Part shown: positions 31,422 through 39,532 of the stretch, piece by piece
Position numbering within the stretch: the first letter of the stretch is position 1
Layout: every line of letters begins with the position of its first letter
Assembly: GCF_003289625.1 (NCBI RefSeq)
Contig: NZ_QMBN01000003.1
Coordinates: 340,034-404,033, forward strand
Direction of reading: 5' to 3'
Length of the DNA: 64,000 nt
From: Microbacterium sp. SMR1
GTDB taxonomy: Bacteria; Actinomycetota; Actinomycetes; Actinomycetales; Microbacteriaceae
Made by a program: the position numbers and the translations under genes
The notes under the pieces: generated by a model
Told to the model about the DNA's origin: nothing
Database searches by the model: none
Seen by the model: the letters and a program-made list of their open reading frames with translations, nothing else

Positions 31422-31934
31422 ATGGGCAATGACACGCACGAACCGGCCGGACTCGATGAGCGCATCGGGGCGCTGAAGGAACGCATCTACGCCACCGTCA
31501 CCGGTCTGGCGATCCTGGCGGGACTCTTGACCGCCGAGCACGTCACGGTCACCGAGTCGATCTTCGCCCTCGCGGTCGGCATCTTCGCGATCGCGGCCGC
31601 CGGCTTCGTCGCCGAAGTCATCGCCCATCAGATCGGGCATCGCCAGTTCCCGAGCGCACGAGAGCTGGCGGTCATGGCGCGCACGGCCGTGGTCGCCCTC
31701 GGAACCGCGTCGCTCCCGCTGCTCGCGCTGCTGCTCGCCCTGCTCGACCTCATCGACCTCGACACGGCGCTGATGATCGGGATCATCGCCGACGCGGCGG
31801 TGCTGGTCGGCGTCGTGCTGCTCGCCAGTGCACGCACGGGCCTGACCGCGCTGCAGCGCCTGGTCGCATCCGCGCTGCTGCTCGGGCTGGTCGCGGCGGT
31901 CGCCGTCGCGCTTCTCCTCGCTCACGGCCACTGA
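31422..31934 (+). CDS. Small integral membrane protein of unknown function
   Basis: This 170-residue protein has a short acidic N-terminus, then hydrophobic segments at about 25-42, 45-68, 80-105, 112-130 and 142-165, giving four or five spans. I do not recognise a family with certainty; the pattern resembles VIT1/DUF-type small membrane proteins of actinobacteria. AGGAGG (31411-31416) lies five bases before the ATG at 31422; an ATG three bases earlier would have poor spacing. TAGCCT at 31400-31405 is a possible -10 box. It is a single plus-strand gene among minus-strand ones. Confidence 0.65.
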   Translation: MGNDTHEPAGLDERIGALKERIYATVTGLAILAGLLTAEHVTVTESIFALAVGIFAIAAAGFVAEVIAHQIGHRQFPSARELAVMARTAVVALGTASLPLLALLLALLDLIDLDTALMIGIIADAAVLVGVVLLASARTGLTALQRLVASALLLGLVAAVAVALLLAHGH

Positions 31935-31966
31935 GCCGGGGCAGGCGTCCGGGTGGGGCGGCCGGC

Positions 31967-32791
31967 TCAGGCGCAGGTGCCGTCGGCCTGAAGCGCCGGA
32001 TCGCGGATGATCGCTCCGTCGACATCGACCTCGGCCACCAGCGCGCCGGGTTCCACGCGCACCTCGCGCAGCGTCAGCCCGGCGGGAAGGCGATCGCGGA
32101 TGCAGATCGGGTAGTCGCGCAGCACGCCGTCGGCGACTGAGCCGAATCGCTGGCGAAGATCGTCGCCGGTCAGCGCCGCGCCACCGAGCCGGACAGCAGT
32201 GGGCGTCAGGACGATGTCGCCGTCTGCAGCGCTCGGCGTCAGGTCGAGCCCGAGCGGAACCGAGAGGGCGAACAGCGGCATCTCGACGTCGACCGTCACG
32301 TTCGGCGGATCCAGCGTGACCCCCGCGCCTGAGACGCCGGAGACCTGCGATAGCAGGGTCTCGAGCTGGTCCTCCGCGAAGACCACCGTCGCCTCCGCCG
32401 ATCCGATGTCGCCTCCGTCGGCTCGAATGGGAACATCGGTCGCGCGCACCGACACGTCGGCCACGACGTCGCCGAGCGGGATCCCGTCGCTCGCCACATC
32501 GAGACGGTCGAGCCGGCCCCCGATGACCTGGGGCAGCACCGGCTCGTCGAAACCGACGTCGATCTGCTGGTCCTCGGGCAGTGCGAGCCGGGTGATCACC
32601 TGCTCGCGCACGGTGTTCGTGAGGATGCTGCGCGTGATGCTCTCAGCGACGAACCACGCGGCGATCGCAAGGCCGACGACCACGACGAGAGCGATGATCC
32701 ACGGCAGCGCCCGGCGCCGTCGCTTCGGCGGCACCGGGGCCGCCTCGGGCAGCGGGAGGGTGGGCTGCGTGGCACCGCTCACGTCGGTCAC
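31967..32791 (-). CDS. DUF2993 (LmeA-type) lipid-binding membrane-anchored protein
   Basis: This 274-residue protein has a Pro/Lys/Arg-rich cytoplasmic start, one membrane helix at about 29-50 (LPWIIALVVVVGLAIAAWFV), and an extracytoplasmic DUF2993 domain with repeated VPLxD-like strands. Mycobacterial LmeA of this family binds phosphoinositides and is needed for lipomannan elongation; whether the same applies here is inference. The start overlaps the argS stop by four bases, so it is translationally coupled to argS. The last residues contain a pair of cysteines (YPICIRD and DGTCA) that may form a disulfide outside the cell. Confidence 0.8.
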   Translation of the reverse strand: MTDVSGATQPTLPLPEAAPVPPKRRRRALPWIIALVVVVGLAIAAWFVAESITRSILTNTVREQVITRLALPEDQQIDVGFDEPVLPQVIGGRLDRLDVASDGIPLGDVVADVSVRATDVPIRADGGDIGSAEATVVFAEDQLETLLSQVSGVSGAGVTLDPPNVTVDVEMPLFALSVPLGLDLTPSAADGDIVLTPTAVRLGGAALTGDDLRQRFGSVADGVLRDYPICIRDRLPAGLTLREVRVEPGALVAEVDVDGAIIRDPALQADGTCA

Positions 32792-34455
32792 ATCCGTTCG
32801 GGGGCGCTGACGCCCAGGAGGTCGAGCCCGTTGCGCAGCACCTGGCCGGTGGCGTCGTTGAGCCAGAGGCGAGTGCGGTGGAGGTCGGTGACCTCTTCGT
32901 CTCCGAGCGGCGTGACACGGCAGGTGTCGTACCAGCGGTGGTAGAGGCTCGCGAGCTCCTCGAGGTAGCGGGCGACCCGGTGCGGCTCGCGCAGTTCGGC
33001 GGCGAATGCCACGATGCGCGGGAACTCCTGGAGCGCGCCGAGCAGAGCCGACTCGGTCTCGTGGTCGAGCAGTTCCGGGGCGAAGGCGTCGCGGGTGACG
33101 CCGGAGTCCGCGGCGTTGCGCGCGACGTTGTGCGTGCGGGCGTGCGCGTACTGCACGTAGAACACGGGGTTGTCGTTCGTGCGCTTCTGCAGGATCTCGG
33201 GATCGAGGGTCAGCGGCGAGTCGGCGGGGTAACGCGCGAGCGAGTAGCGCAGCGCGTCGGTCCCGAGCCAGTCGCGCAGGTCGTCGAGCTCGATGATGTT
33301 GCCCGCACGCTTGGACAGACGCGCACCGTTGACCGAGACGAGCTGGCCGATCAGCACCTCGATGTCCTTCTCGGGGTCGTCACCGGCCGCGCCTGCGAGG
33401 GCCTTCAGACGGTGGACGTAGCCGTGGTGATCAGCGCCCAGCAGGTAGATCTTGTGCGCGAAACCGCGGTCGCCCTTGTTCAGGTAGTAGGCGGCATCGG
33501 CGGCGAAGTAGGTGTACTCGCCGTTGGAACGACGGATGACGCGGTCCTTGTCGTCACCGAAGTCGGTCGTCCGCACCCAGACGGCGTCGTCCTGATCGAA
33601 GACGTGTCCCTGCGCACGCAGCCGGTCCACGGCCTGGTCGACGAGACTCGGTCCGCCGTCGGCGGGGGTCGCGTGCAGCAGCCGCTCGCTGAAGAAGACG
33701 TCGAAGTGCACGTTGAACTTCTCGAGCGAGTCCTTGAGGTCGGCCATCTGGAGCTCGTAGCCGAGGTCGAGAGCGACCTGCTCCTGCTCCTCGGGGGCGA
33801 GGGTCAGCAGATCCGGGCGCGCCGACAGCACCCGCTGGGCGAGGTCGTCGATGTACGCGCCGGGGTAGCCGTCCTCGGGCGTGGGCTCTCCCTTGGCGCT
33901 CGCGAGCACGGAGCGGCCGAACCGCTGCATCTGCGCTCCCGCGTCGTTGATGTAGAACTCGCGGACGAGCTCGGCCCCACTGGCGAGCAGGAGACGGGCG
34001 ATCGCGTCGCCGAGCGCCGCCCAGCGCGTGTGCCCGATGTGCATCGGACCGGTGGGGTTCGCGCTCACGAACTCGAGATTGATCGAGTTTCCGGCCTGGC
34101 TGTCGTTGCGGCCGAACGCGGCCCCCGCCTCGACGATCTCGCGGGCGAGCGCGCCGGCGGCGGCGGCATCCAGGCGGATGTTGATGAACCCGGGGCCGGC
34201 GACCTCGACGGATGCCACACCCGGCGTCTCGGCGAGCGCCGCGGCGATCTCGGCGGCGAACTCACGCGGGTTCGCACCGACACGCTTGGCCAGCTTCATC
34301 GCCGCGTTGGACGCCCAGTCGCCGTGGTCCCGGTTCTTGGGGCGCTCGAACACGAAGTCGGCGGCGGTGAGACCATCGCTCGAGCCGGGGCGTCGCGCCT
34401 CGGCGAGCGGGGCGACGACGGACAGGAGGGCTTCGGCAAGAGCATCGGGATTCAT
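32788..34455 (-). CDS. argS: Arginyl-tRNA synthetase
   Basis: This 555-residue class I synthetase charges tRNA-Arg. The HIGH motif is at 139-142 in PTGPMHIGHTRW. The KMSK position is replaced by the sequence around RLSKRAGN, as usual for ArgRS. The N-terminal Add-1 domain and the C-terminal DALR anticodon-binding domain (ALRYSLARYP, then the helical end) are present. GGAGGG precedes the ATG, and a TAGAAT box lies nine bases upstream of it. The downstream gene overlaps by four bases. A tRNA-Arg gene is found about 4 kb away. Confidence 0.97.
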   Translation of the reverse strand: MNPDALAEALLSVVAPLAEARRPGSSDGLTAADFVFERPKNRDHGDWASNAAMKLAKRVGANPREFAAEIAAALAETPGVASVEVAGPGFINIRLDAAAAGALAREIVEAGAAFGRNDSQAGNSINLEFVSANPTGPMHIGHTRWAALGDAIARLLLASGAELVREFYINDAGAQMQRFGRSVLASAKGEPTPEDGYPGAYIDDLAQRVLSARPDLLTLAPEEQEQVALDLGYELQMADLKDSLEKFNVHFDVFFSERLLHATPADGGPSLVDQAVDRLRAQGHVFDQDDAVWVRTTDFGDDKDRVIRRSNGEYTYFAADAAYYLNKGDRGFAHKIYLLGADHHGYVHRLKALAGAAGDDPEKDIEVLIGQLVSVNGARLSKRAGNIIELDDLRDWLGTDALRYSLARYPADSPLTLDPEILQKRTNDNPVFYVQYAHARTHNVARNAADSGVTRDAFAPELLDHETESALLGALQEFPRIVAFAAELREPHRVARYLEELASLYHRWYDTCRVTPLGDEEVTDLHRTRLWLNDATGQVLRNGLDLLGVSAPERM

Positions 34456-34514
34456 AGCCCTCCGATTCTAGGCGGGCGGCCACGGGCCCGATGCTGAACG
34501 TCTCGCGGACGGCA

Positions 34515-35342
34515 TCACGCGAGGGTGATGAAAGCCTCGTGATCGTCTCGGGCGGGATCGTCGACGGCGGCGTCTCCCCCGGCGACCTCGGCATCGACGC
34601 GCAGATGCGTGAGCGCGACGTTGCCGCCGTAGTAGCTGAGGAACGCGCAGTCGGCGGCGTCCCGGCCGGTCGCAATCCGGACGAGACCGCGGCGGTTCGA
34701 CAGCCGGGTCGCGTCGATGACGTGCCAGGCCCCGTCGACGTACGCCTCGGCGACCGCGTGGAAATCCATCGGGCGCAGCCCCGGTGCGTAGCAGGCCGCA
34801 TAGCGCGCGGGAACGTCCATCGCGCGCAGCAGCGCGATGACGAGGTGGGCGTAGTCGCGGCACACCCCCTGTCCGGTCGCGAGGGTCGTGACCGCGGAGT
34901 CGGTGCCGAGGCTGAGACCCGGCGCGTAGGTCGTGTTCGTGGCCACGAAGTCGCTGATGGCCGAGACCAGTTCGCGCCCCTGCAGGCCGCGGAACTGCCG
35001 ACGCGCGTGCGCGAACACCTCGTCGGACTGCGCATAGCGACTCGGCCGCAGGTACGCGATGGTCTCGAGCTCGCTGGTCGGCGCCGGGGCGGCGGAGCCG
35101 TCGACGACCGCCCGGTAGCGGACCGCGATCGTCCCTGCCTCGCCCGAGACGCGGTGGATACGCGTGCCCGCGGGAGACGCGGGCGGGTCGACGATCTCGG
35201 AGACGGACAGCGAGCGGCCGGCGAGCGTGACGCTCAGCTCTTCGTTGCGGAAAGACGCCGCGCGCGACGCGGCGATCTGCAGGATGACGTCGACGGGACC
35301 GGTCAGCTGGAGGTCGAGTTCGGCCGTCAGGATGCGCTGCAC
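34515..35342 (-). CDS. Transglutaminase-like cysteine protease-fold protein
   Basis: This 275-residue protein has the arylamine acetyltransferase/transglutaminase core. The catalytic triad is Cys161 in GQGVCRDYAHL, His195 in MDFHAVAEAYV and Asp210 in WHVIDATR. A beta-rich N-terminal region (about 1-95) precedes it, as in proteins often found with alpha-E proteins and atypical ATP-grasp peptide ligases; those partners are not here. It has no signal peptide. The GTG at 35342 is preceded by GAGGAT. The substrate is unknown; peptide hydrolysis or crosslinking is possible. Confidence 0.85.
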   Translation of the reverse strand: MQRILTAELDLQLTGPVDVILQIAASRAASFRNEELSVTLAGRSLSVSEIVDPPASPAGTRIHRVSGEAGTIAVRYRAVVDGSAAPAPTSELETIAYLRPSRYAQSDEVFAHARRQFRGLQGRELVSAISDFVATNTTYAPGLSLGTDSAVTTLATGQGVCRDYAHLVIALLRAMDVPARYAACYAPGLRPMDFHAVAEAYVDGAWHVIDATRLSNRRGLVRIATGRDAADCAFLSYYGGNVALTHLRVDAEVAGGDAAVDDPARDDHEAFITLA

Positions 35343-35446
35343 CGGGTAATCCTCGCACGCAGCGAAGCGCCGTCGGGCCGCTCCCGGCGGTGATCGGATC
35401 GGCCGCGATGAGAGGCTGGTGGTCGGCCATGATACGAGGAGCCCTC

Positions 35447-35854
35447 ATGTCGCAGACCGTCACCCTCATCCGCGCGTCATCCCTCTCGGATGCCGCTGAG
35501 TACGCGTACGCCGCCACCGCGCCCGCCGACGCGCGCCTCATCTTCCTGGCCGGTTCGTGCCCGCTCGCCGCCGACGGGTCGACGGTCGGCGTCGGCGACT
35601 ACGCCGCCCAGGCGGCATCCTGCATCGAGAATATGAAGGTCGCCCTGGCGGCCGCCGGCGCGGGGATCGAGAACGTCATCAGCACGCGTGTGCTCGTCGC
35701 GTCGAGCTCGCAGGCCGACCTCGTCACCGCCTGGGAGGTGGTGCGCGACGCCTTCGGAGACCACGACGTGCCCAGCACGCTGATGGGCGTGACGGTGCTC
35801 GGCTACGACGATCAGCTCGTCGAGATCGAAGCCGTCGCCGCCGTCCGCGACTGA
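35447..35854 (+). CDS. RidA family (YjgF/YER057c/UK114) protein
   Basis: This 135-residue protein matches the Rid family: it forms trimers whose clefts hydrolyse reactive enamine/imine intermediates from PLP enzymes. The segments IFLAGSCPLAADGSTVGVGD, ENMKVALAAAGAGIENV and STLMGVTVLGYDDQLVEIEAVA (each partly quoted) are recognisable. The RidA-subfamily Arg near 105 that binds the substrate carboxylate is not obvious, since PSTLMGVTVL stands where RidA has PARxxxxV, so it may belong to another Rid subgroup. The ATG at 35447 follows ACGAGGAG; upstream in-frame codons lack support. Confidence 0.8.
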   Translation: MSQTVTLIRASSLSDAAEYAYAATAPADARLIFLAGSCPLAADGSTVGVGDYAAQAASCIENMKVALAAAGAGIENVISTRVLVASSSQADLVTAWEVVRDAFGDHDVPSTLMGVTVLGYDDQLVEIEAVAAVRD

Positions 35855-35917
35855 GGGGTCAGGCCTCGGGCCGCGCGGTCTTGCCACGCAGGCGTCCCGG
35901 CACCCCATCCGATGACG

Positions 35918-35923
35918 TACCCT
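35918..35923 (+). promoter_or_regulatory. -10 box TACCCT of SGNH hydrolase gene, leaderless
   Basis: TACCCT is followed by exactly six bases and then GTG at 35930. This supports that GTG over the ATG at 35912, which has no ribosome binding site and would lie upstream of the transcription start. Confidence 0.45.
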
Positions 35924-35929
35924 CAGCGT

Positions 35930-36736
35930 GTGCAGACCCGAATCGCCCGACCCCGCCGCAGAACCGTGTGGGCTGTCTCGGCGATCTCGGCCGCCGTCGT
36001 CGCGCTGGCGCTGACGGCGTTACTGCGCCCCTGGGCGGCGCCGACGGCGGCGCCGGTGGCGGCCGGACCCGGCGCGGTCGCGAGGATCGAGGCGCCGCCG
36101 CTCGCGCTTCCCACGGGGGCTCGCGTTCTGATCTTCGGCGACTCGTGGACCTACGGCTCCGCGGCATCCGATCCGACCCTCGGATACGCCTATGTCGTCG
36201 CCCAGCGAACCGGGTGGACGACGATCGTGGACGGCGTCCGCGGCAGCGGCTACCTCAAGCCGGGCATCGACGGTCCCTCGTTCGGCGAGCGAATCGCCGC
36301 GCTCGACCCCGCACTCGATCCCGACCTCGTGATCATCCAGGGGTCGATCAACGACCGCAAGCAAGGTGCCGCCGGGTACCGCGACGCCGTGAACGCGGCG
36401 TGGGACGATCTCGCGGCGACCTACCCCGAAGCGCGCATCGTCGTGCTGGGCCCCGCACCGCAGGTGCTCCCGGTCGAGAGTGAGACGGCCCGCATCGACC
36501 GGGATCTCGCCGAGCTCGCCGGCGCCCGCGGCTGGTGGTACCTCTCCCCCATCGCCGAGGGTTGGATCACCGACGCCAACTACAGCGACGTCATCGACAC
36601 CAGTGCCACGGGGCGCGACCACCCATCGACAGCGGGGCACGCGTATCTCGCCGATCGCCTCGCAGCCGACGTCGCGGCGATCACGGATGCACCGGCCGTC
36701 GCCGCCGAGCCCGTTCCCGAGCCGCTCGTCCCCTGA
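35930..36736 (+). CDS. SGNH/GDSL-family hydrolase, membrane-anchored or secreted
   Basis: This 268-residue protein has an Arg-rich start and a hydrophobic segment at about 13-33, likely a signal anchor. The SGNH blocks follow: block I GDSW (Ser nucleophile), block II Gly in RGSGYLKPG, block III GSIND with the oxyanion Asn, and block V DHPSTAGH with the catalytic Asp and His. It should be an extracytoplasmic esterase or lipase, perhaps removing acetyl groups from wall polymers. The start at GTG 35930 is set by the -10 box six bases upstream. It ends in a Pro/Ala/Glu-rich tail, tail to tail with the SnoaL-like gene after 17 bases. Confidence 0.85.
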   Translation: MQTRIARPRRRTVWAVSAISAAVVALALTALLRPWAAPTAAPVAAGPGAVARIEAPPLALPTGARVLIFGDSWTYGSAASDPTLGYAYVVAQRTGWTTIVDGVRGSGYLKPGIDGPSFGERIAALDPALDPDLVIIQGSINDRKQGAAGYRDAVNAAWDDLAATYPEARIVVLGPAPQVLPVESETARIDRDLAELAGARGWWYLSPIAEGWITDANYSDVIDTSATGRDHPSTAGHAYLADRLAADVAAITDAPAVAAEPVPEPLVP

Positions 36737-36753
36737 CCCGCTGGTCTCGCCGC

Positions 36754-37137
36754 CTAAGCGCCGCTGTGGGGCGAAGGCCCCGCGCTGAGGTGCTCGTGCA
36801 CGAGGCGCCAGCCCGAGCCGGTGCGGTGGAAGACGTTGGTCGCCCGACCGCGACCGCTTCGCGCCTGTCCGTCGATGTGTCCGCTCCACCGATACGTGTA
36901 GACGGCCACCGCCGCGTCGGCGGCATCGACGACCCACTCGACGTCCTCCGCCCCGTAGACCTCATCGGGAATGAGCGCCCACGTCCGCTCGAAGTAAGCA
37001 CGGACCGCCGCGAGGCCGACGCAGGTGGCATCGCCGAAGTAGTACACGGCGCTCGGATCGAGCACCTGTTCGACCTCGTGGAAGTCGTGCGTGTTGGTCG
37101 CGGCGATGTAGCGCGCGAACGTCTCGAAAGCGGTCAT
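36754..37137 (-). CDS. SnoaL-like/DUF4440 nuclear-transport-factor-2 fold protein
   Basis: This 127-residue protein has the NTF2-like alpha+beta cone pattern: FARYIAATNTHDF, then VEQVLDPSAVYYFGD, AVRAYFERTWALIPDE, and the final strand GSGWRLVHEHLSAGP. Such proteins act as small enzymes (isomerases, cyclases) or binding domains, and function is not evident here. It is the last gene of an overlapping four-gene operon; its ATG overlaps the stop of the GNAT gene by four bases. Confidence 0.78.
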   Translation of the reverse strand: MTAFETFARYIAATNTHDFHEVEQVLDPSAVYYFGDATCVGLAAVRAYFERTWALIPDEVYGAEDVEWVVDAADAAVAVYTYRWSGHIDGQARSGRGRATNVFHRTGSGWRLVHEHLSAGPSPHSGA

Positions 37138-37733
37138 GCCCTGGTCCTTTCGTTCATCGCAGCGGCGTGGTCGACGACGAGGCTCATGCTCCATACCGGT
37201 GGCGCGTCCGGCGGTTCGACTCGCGAGACGACCGAGAAGCCGTGTCGTTCGTAGAGCCGCACATTGCGCTCGTCCGACGTGTCGAGCGCGAAGCGGTCGG
37301 CGCCCCGCCGCGCGCCCTCGGCCAACGCGAACCGAATGAGGTCGGATGCGAGACCTTGCCCCTGACGGGCGGGCACGACGCCGACCGTCTCGATCCGCCA
37401 CGAGTCCGGCTCGGACGGCGTGTCAGCGGTGTCGCCGAGCCGTCCGAGCCGGTCGCCGTGCAGCTGGAAGATGCGATCGACGACGACCGGTGCCAGGTCC
37501 GGCACATCCGGCGGGAGCACGGCGATCACTCCGTCAGCGGGCCCCGTGACCCCGACCAAGCCGTGGGCGTGCGCGTGCCGCAGGTAGACGAGCTGCAGCT
37601 CACGGAGCCGCCACGCGTAGTCATCGTCGGGGATGACATGGCGTGTCCACGCGTAATGCTCGAACGCCTCCGCGAGAGCGTCGGCGGCGGCATCCAGTTC
37701 GTTCTCGGCGGCGAGACGAGTGCGAGGTGTCAT
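37134..37733 (-). CDS. GNAT-family N-acetyltransferase
   Basis: This 199-residue protein has the GNAT acetyl-CoA motif A as VGVVPARQGQGLASDLIRFA (V-x-x-x-x-Q-x-x-G-x-A/G), near 125-145, followed by DRFALDTSDERNVRLYERHGF, the usual strand-helix pair at the end of the fold. The first half is helical and substrate-specific. The acceptor is unknown. The start overlaps the regulator gene by four bases, and the stop overlaps the SnoaL-like gene by four bases. Confidence 0.85.
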   Translation of the reverse strand: MTPRTRLAAENELDAAADALAEAFEHYAWTRHVIPDDDYAWRLRELQLVYLRHAHAHGLVGVTGPADGVIAVLPPDVPDLAPVVVDRIFQLHGDRLGRLGDTADTPSEPDSWRIETVGVVPARQGQGLASDLIRFALAEGARRGADRFALDTSDERNVRLYERHGFSVVSRVEPPDAPPVWSMSLVVDHAAAMNERTRA

Positions 37734-38083
37734 GCGGGTGCGTCCTTGGGTTGCTTGCGGTCGGATGCCGGTGCTGTCGGCGTCGCCGACCCGGATTCGA
37801 CGATCGCCTGCAGCGTCGCCAGGTGACGGGCGAACGCCTCGCGACCCGCATCGGTGATGCCGACCCACGTCCGCGTCCGCCGGCCGACGGCCTCTTTCCG
37901 CACCTCGACGAGCCCCGCGTCGGCCAGCACGGTGAGCGTCTGCGACAGGGTCGAGTCGCTCACCTCGAGCAGGTCGGCGAGGAAGCGGAAGTCGACGTCC
38001 TCGAGATTGCAGAGGGCAGCCAGCAGCGAGAACCGCACGGGCGAGTGGATGAGGGCGTCGATGTCCTTGCGCGGGTGACTCAT
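37730..38083 (-). CDS. Winged-helix transcriptional regulator (MarR/ArsR-like)
   Basis: This 117-residue regulator has a winged helix with recognition region LADLLEVSDSTLSQTLTVL and a wing ending KEAVGRRTRTWVGITDAGREAF, which resembles the small HTH family that controls adjacent membrane-protein genes in actinobacteria. It begins DIDALIHSPVRFSLLAAL. A palindromic site just before the first gene of the operon (38513-38529) is its probable operator. It overlaps both neighbours by four bases. Confidence 0.85.
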   Translation of the reverse strand: MSHPRKDIDALIHSPVRFSLLAALCNLEDVDFRFLADLLEVSDSTLSQTLTVLADAGLVEVRKEAVGRRTRTWVGITDAGREAFARHLATLQAIVESGSATPTAPASDRKQPKDAPA

Positions 38084-38505
38084 CGGCGTGAGCTCGGGAA
38101 GAGGCAGGCGAGGATCGGAGAGATCGACACGACTCCCGCGAGAACCCACCACCACGGCGACGAGAGCTGGAGCAGTTGGAGCGCCGGGTCGAGCATCAGC
38201 GTGTAGAGCGCGAACCAGGTCGCGACCGCGATCCCCATGTTCCGCAGTCCGTTGCGGGGCACCGACCGCTGGTAGCGGAACGCGATGGTCCAGATACAGA
38301 GCGTGGCGAGGAGGAAGGGTGCGAAGGCCTTCCAGTAGCCGACGCCGGCGACGTCGATCGACAGGGTGAACGCGAGCGCGTACGCGGCCTGCGCCACGAC
38401 GAAGATCCGGAACCAGCGCGTCGCGCGACGCGCATCCCTCTCGGCCTTCGCCCCGACGGCGACCATGCGGGCTGCGTCATCGTATGCGAAGCTGTTTTGC
38501 GCCAT
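38080..38505 (-). CDS. Small membrane protein, first gene of a four-gene operon
   Basis: This 141-residue protein has four hydrophobic segments (about 33-51, 57-77, 90-108 and 118-138), separated by a basic loop RYQRSVPRNGLRNM. No family function is recognised. It is the first gene of an operon with the winged-helix regulator, GNAT and SnoaL-like genes, each overlapping the next by four bases. A TAAAGT -10 box six bases before the ATG suggests a leaderless transcript that begins within the operator palindrome. Membrane protein plus small HTH regulator pairs of this kind are common in actinobacteria. Confidence 0.72.
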   Translation of the reverse strand: MAQNSFAYDDAARMVAVGAKAERDARRATRWFRIFVVAQAAYALAFTLSIDVAGVGYWKAFAPFLLATLCIWTIAFRYQRSVPRNGLRNMGIAVATWFALYTLMLDPALQLLQLSSPWWWVLAGVVSISPILACLFPSSRR

Positions 38506-38511
38506 GCAATG

Positions 38512-38529
38512 ACTTTAACAGTTGTAAAG
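38512..38529 (-). promoter_or_regulatory. Palindromic operator overlapping a leaderless promoter
   Basis: CTTTAACAGTTGTAAAG (38513-38529) is a 17-base imperfect palindrome centred on 38521 (six of eight pairs match). On the minus strand TAAAGT (38512-38517) is exactly six bases before the ATG at 38505. A regulator bound here would block RNA polymerase, so autoregulation by the winged-helix protein of the same operon is likely. Confidence 0.55.
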
Positions 38530-38593
38530 CTAATGCTGCCACCTCTCCCGCGGTCGTTCCGGTCGCCTCCGCGGTGATAGTCTCGATCGGCAC

Positions 38594-38669
38594 GCCTCCG
38601 TAGCTCAGGGGATAGAGCGTTGGTTTCCGGTACCAAAGGTCGCAGGTTCGATTCCTGTCGGGGGCACCA
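38594..38669 (+). tRNA. tRNA-Arg (anticodon CCG)
   Basis: A 76-base cloverleaf with an encoded CCA. The acceptor stem GCCTCCG pairs with CGGGGGC (one G-U pair). The D arm is GCTCAGGGGATAGAGC, the anticodon stem TTGGT/ACCAA holds loop TTCCGGT, giving anticodon CCG for codon CGG, and the T arm is GCAGG-TTCGATT-CCTGT. TAGTCT at 38579-38584 is a plausible -10 box. A terminator hairpin follows at 38676. Peptides ending in PRQESNLRPL or PPTGIEPATF read from its antisense are artefacts. Confidence 0.97.
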
Positions 38670-38675
38670 GTGAGC

Positions 38676-38707
38676 AGAAGGGCAGTCGAGGATTCGACTG
38701 CCCTTCT
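38676..38707 (+). terminator. Terminator after tRNA-Arg
   Basis: AGAAGGGCAGTCGA (38676-38689) and TCGACTGCCCTTCT (38694-38707) form a perfect 14-bp stem with loop GGAT, starting six bases after the tRNA. It may also serve the opposite strand. Confidence 0.75.
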
Positions 38708-38746
38708 GTGTACCCAGAGGTGTACCCATCGTGGGCACGGGCGGGT

Positions 38747-39532
38747 TCAGTCGGCGAGGTGGATGCCGAAATCGGTCCTGCCCGGATGGATGTCGCTGCG
38801 GAGCGACCGGGTGCCGCGGTAATCACCGTCGCGGAGCGCCCGGTATCGGCGCGGCGTCTCGCTGTCGAGCCCGGCGACGCGGGCACGCAGGCGCTCGGCC
38901 TCGCGGTCGACGCCCGCGGCATCCAGCCCGTCGGCGTCGTAGACGACGTGAAGGTCGAGGGTTTCGATCCCGACGTACCAGAGCGCGCCGTGCGTCAGCG
39001 GGAACAGGAGCGAGTCGAGGTCGCCGCTGATTCCGCGCTCCCCGATCGAGCGCTCGTCCTCTCCCACCGTCACGACGACGAGCGCACGCCGGCCGGCCAG
39101 CCCGCCGTCGCCGTAGCGCCGCGGGACACCGAGCTCCGGGTCCATGTCGCCATAGGCGAAGCCGTTGGTGAGCACGCGGTCGATCCACCCCTTGAGGATC
39201 GCGGGCGGCCCGTACCACCACAGCGGGAACTGCAGCACGAGCAGCTCCGCAGCGGCGAGCTTGCGCTGTTCCTCGAGCACATCGTCCGGGAAGGGGACGC
39301 GGCCGTACTCGCCTCCGGCAAGGCCCGACACCCGCCCGATCGTCACGTCGAGCTCGCTGTCGGGGAACACCGGATTGAACCGCTGCGCGTACAGATCGGA
39401 TGTCTCGACACTGCGCGTTCGCGACAGCTCGGCGACCCCGTCACGGAAGAGCCGGGCGTTGAGAGAGGTCGATCGCGGATGGGCGAGCACCCAGTGGGCG
39501 ACGCCCGCCGTGGGCTCGTGCGAGATGGTCAT
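38747..39532 (-). CDS. NAD(P)H-dependent quinone reductase (flavodoxin-like fold)
   Basis: This 261-residue flavoprotein resembles the NQO1/MdaB/KefF family that reduces quinones by two electrons. The flavin contacts HPRSTSLNARL near 19-29 and LQFPLWWYGPPAILKGWIDRVL (start quoted) near 100-120 with FAYGDMDPE after it are diagnostic. The C-terminal part GIETLDLHVVYDADG fits the NQO1-like branch. The ATG overlaps the TetR gene stop by four bases, so the pair forms an operon under TetR control, probably induced by quinones or other electrophiles. Confidence 0.87.
   Translation of the reverse strand: MTISHEPTAGVAHWVLAHPRSTSLNARLFRDGVAELSRTRSVETSDLYAQRFNPVFPDSELDVTIGRVSGLAGGEYGRVPFPDDVLEEQRKLAAAELLVLQFPLWWYGPPAILKGWIDRVLTNGFAYGDMDPELGVPRRYGDGGLAGRRALVVVTVGEDERSIGERGISGDLDSLLFPLTHGALWYVGIETLDLHVVYDADGLDAAGVDREAERLRARVAGLDSETPRRYRALRDGDYRGTRSLRSDIHPGRTDFGIHLAD

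Noticed and set aside
38196-38922. Peptides with PRQESNLRPLVPET or LVPPTGIEPATFGTGN read across the tRNA on the minus strand
   Set aside because: They are the well-known antisense translation of tRNA genes, not proteins.
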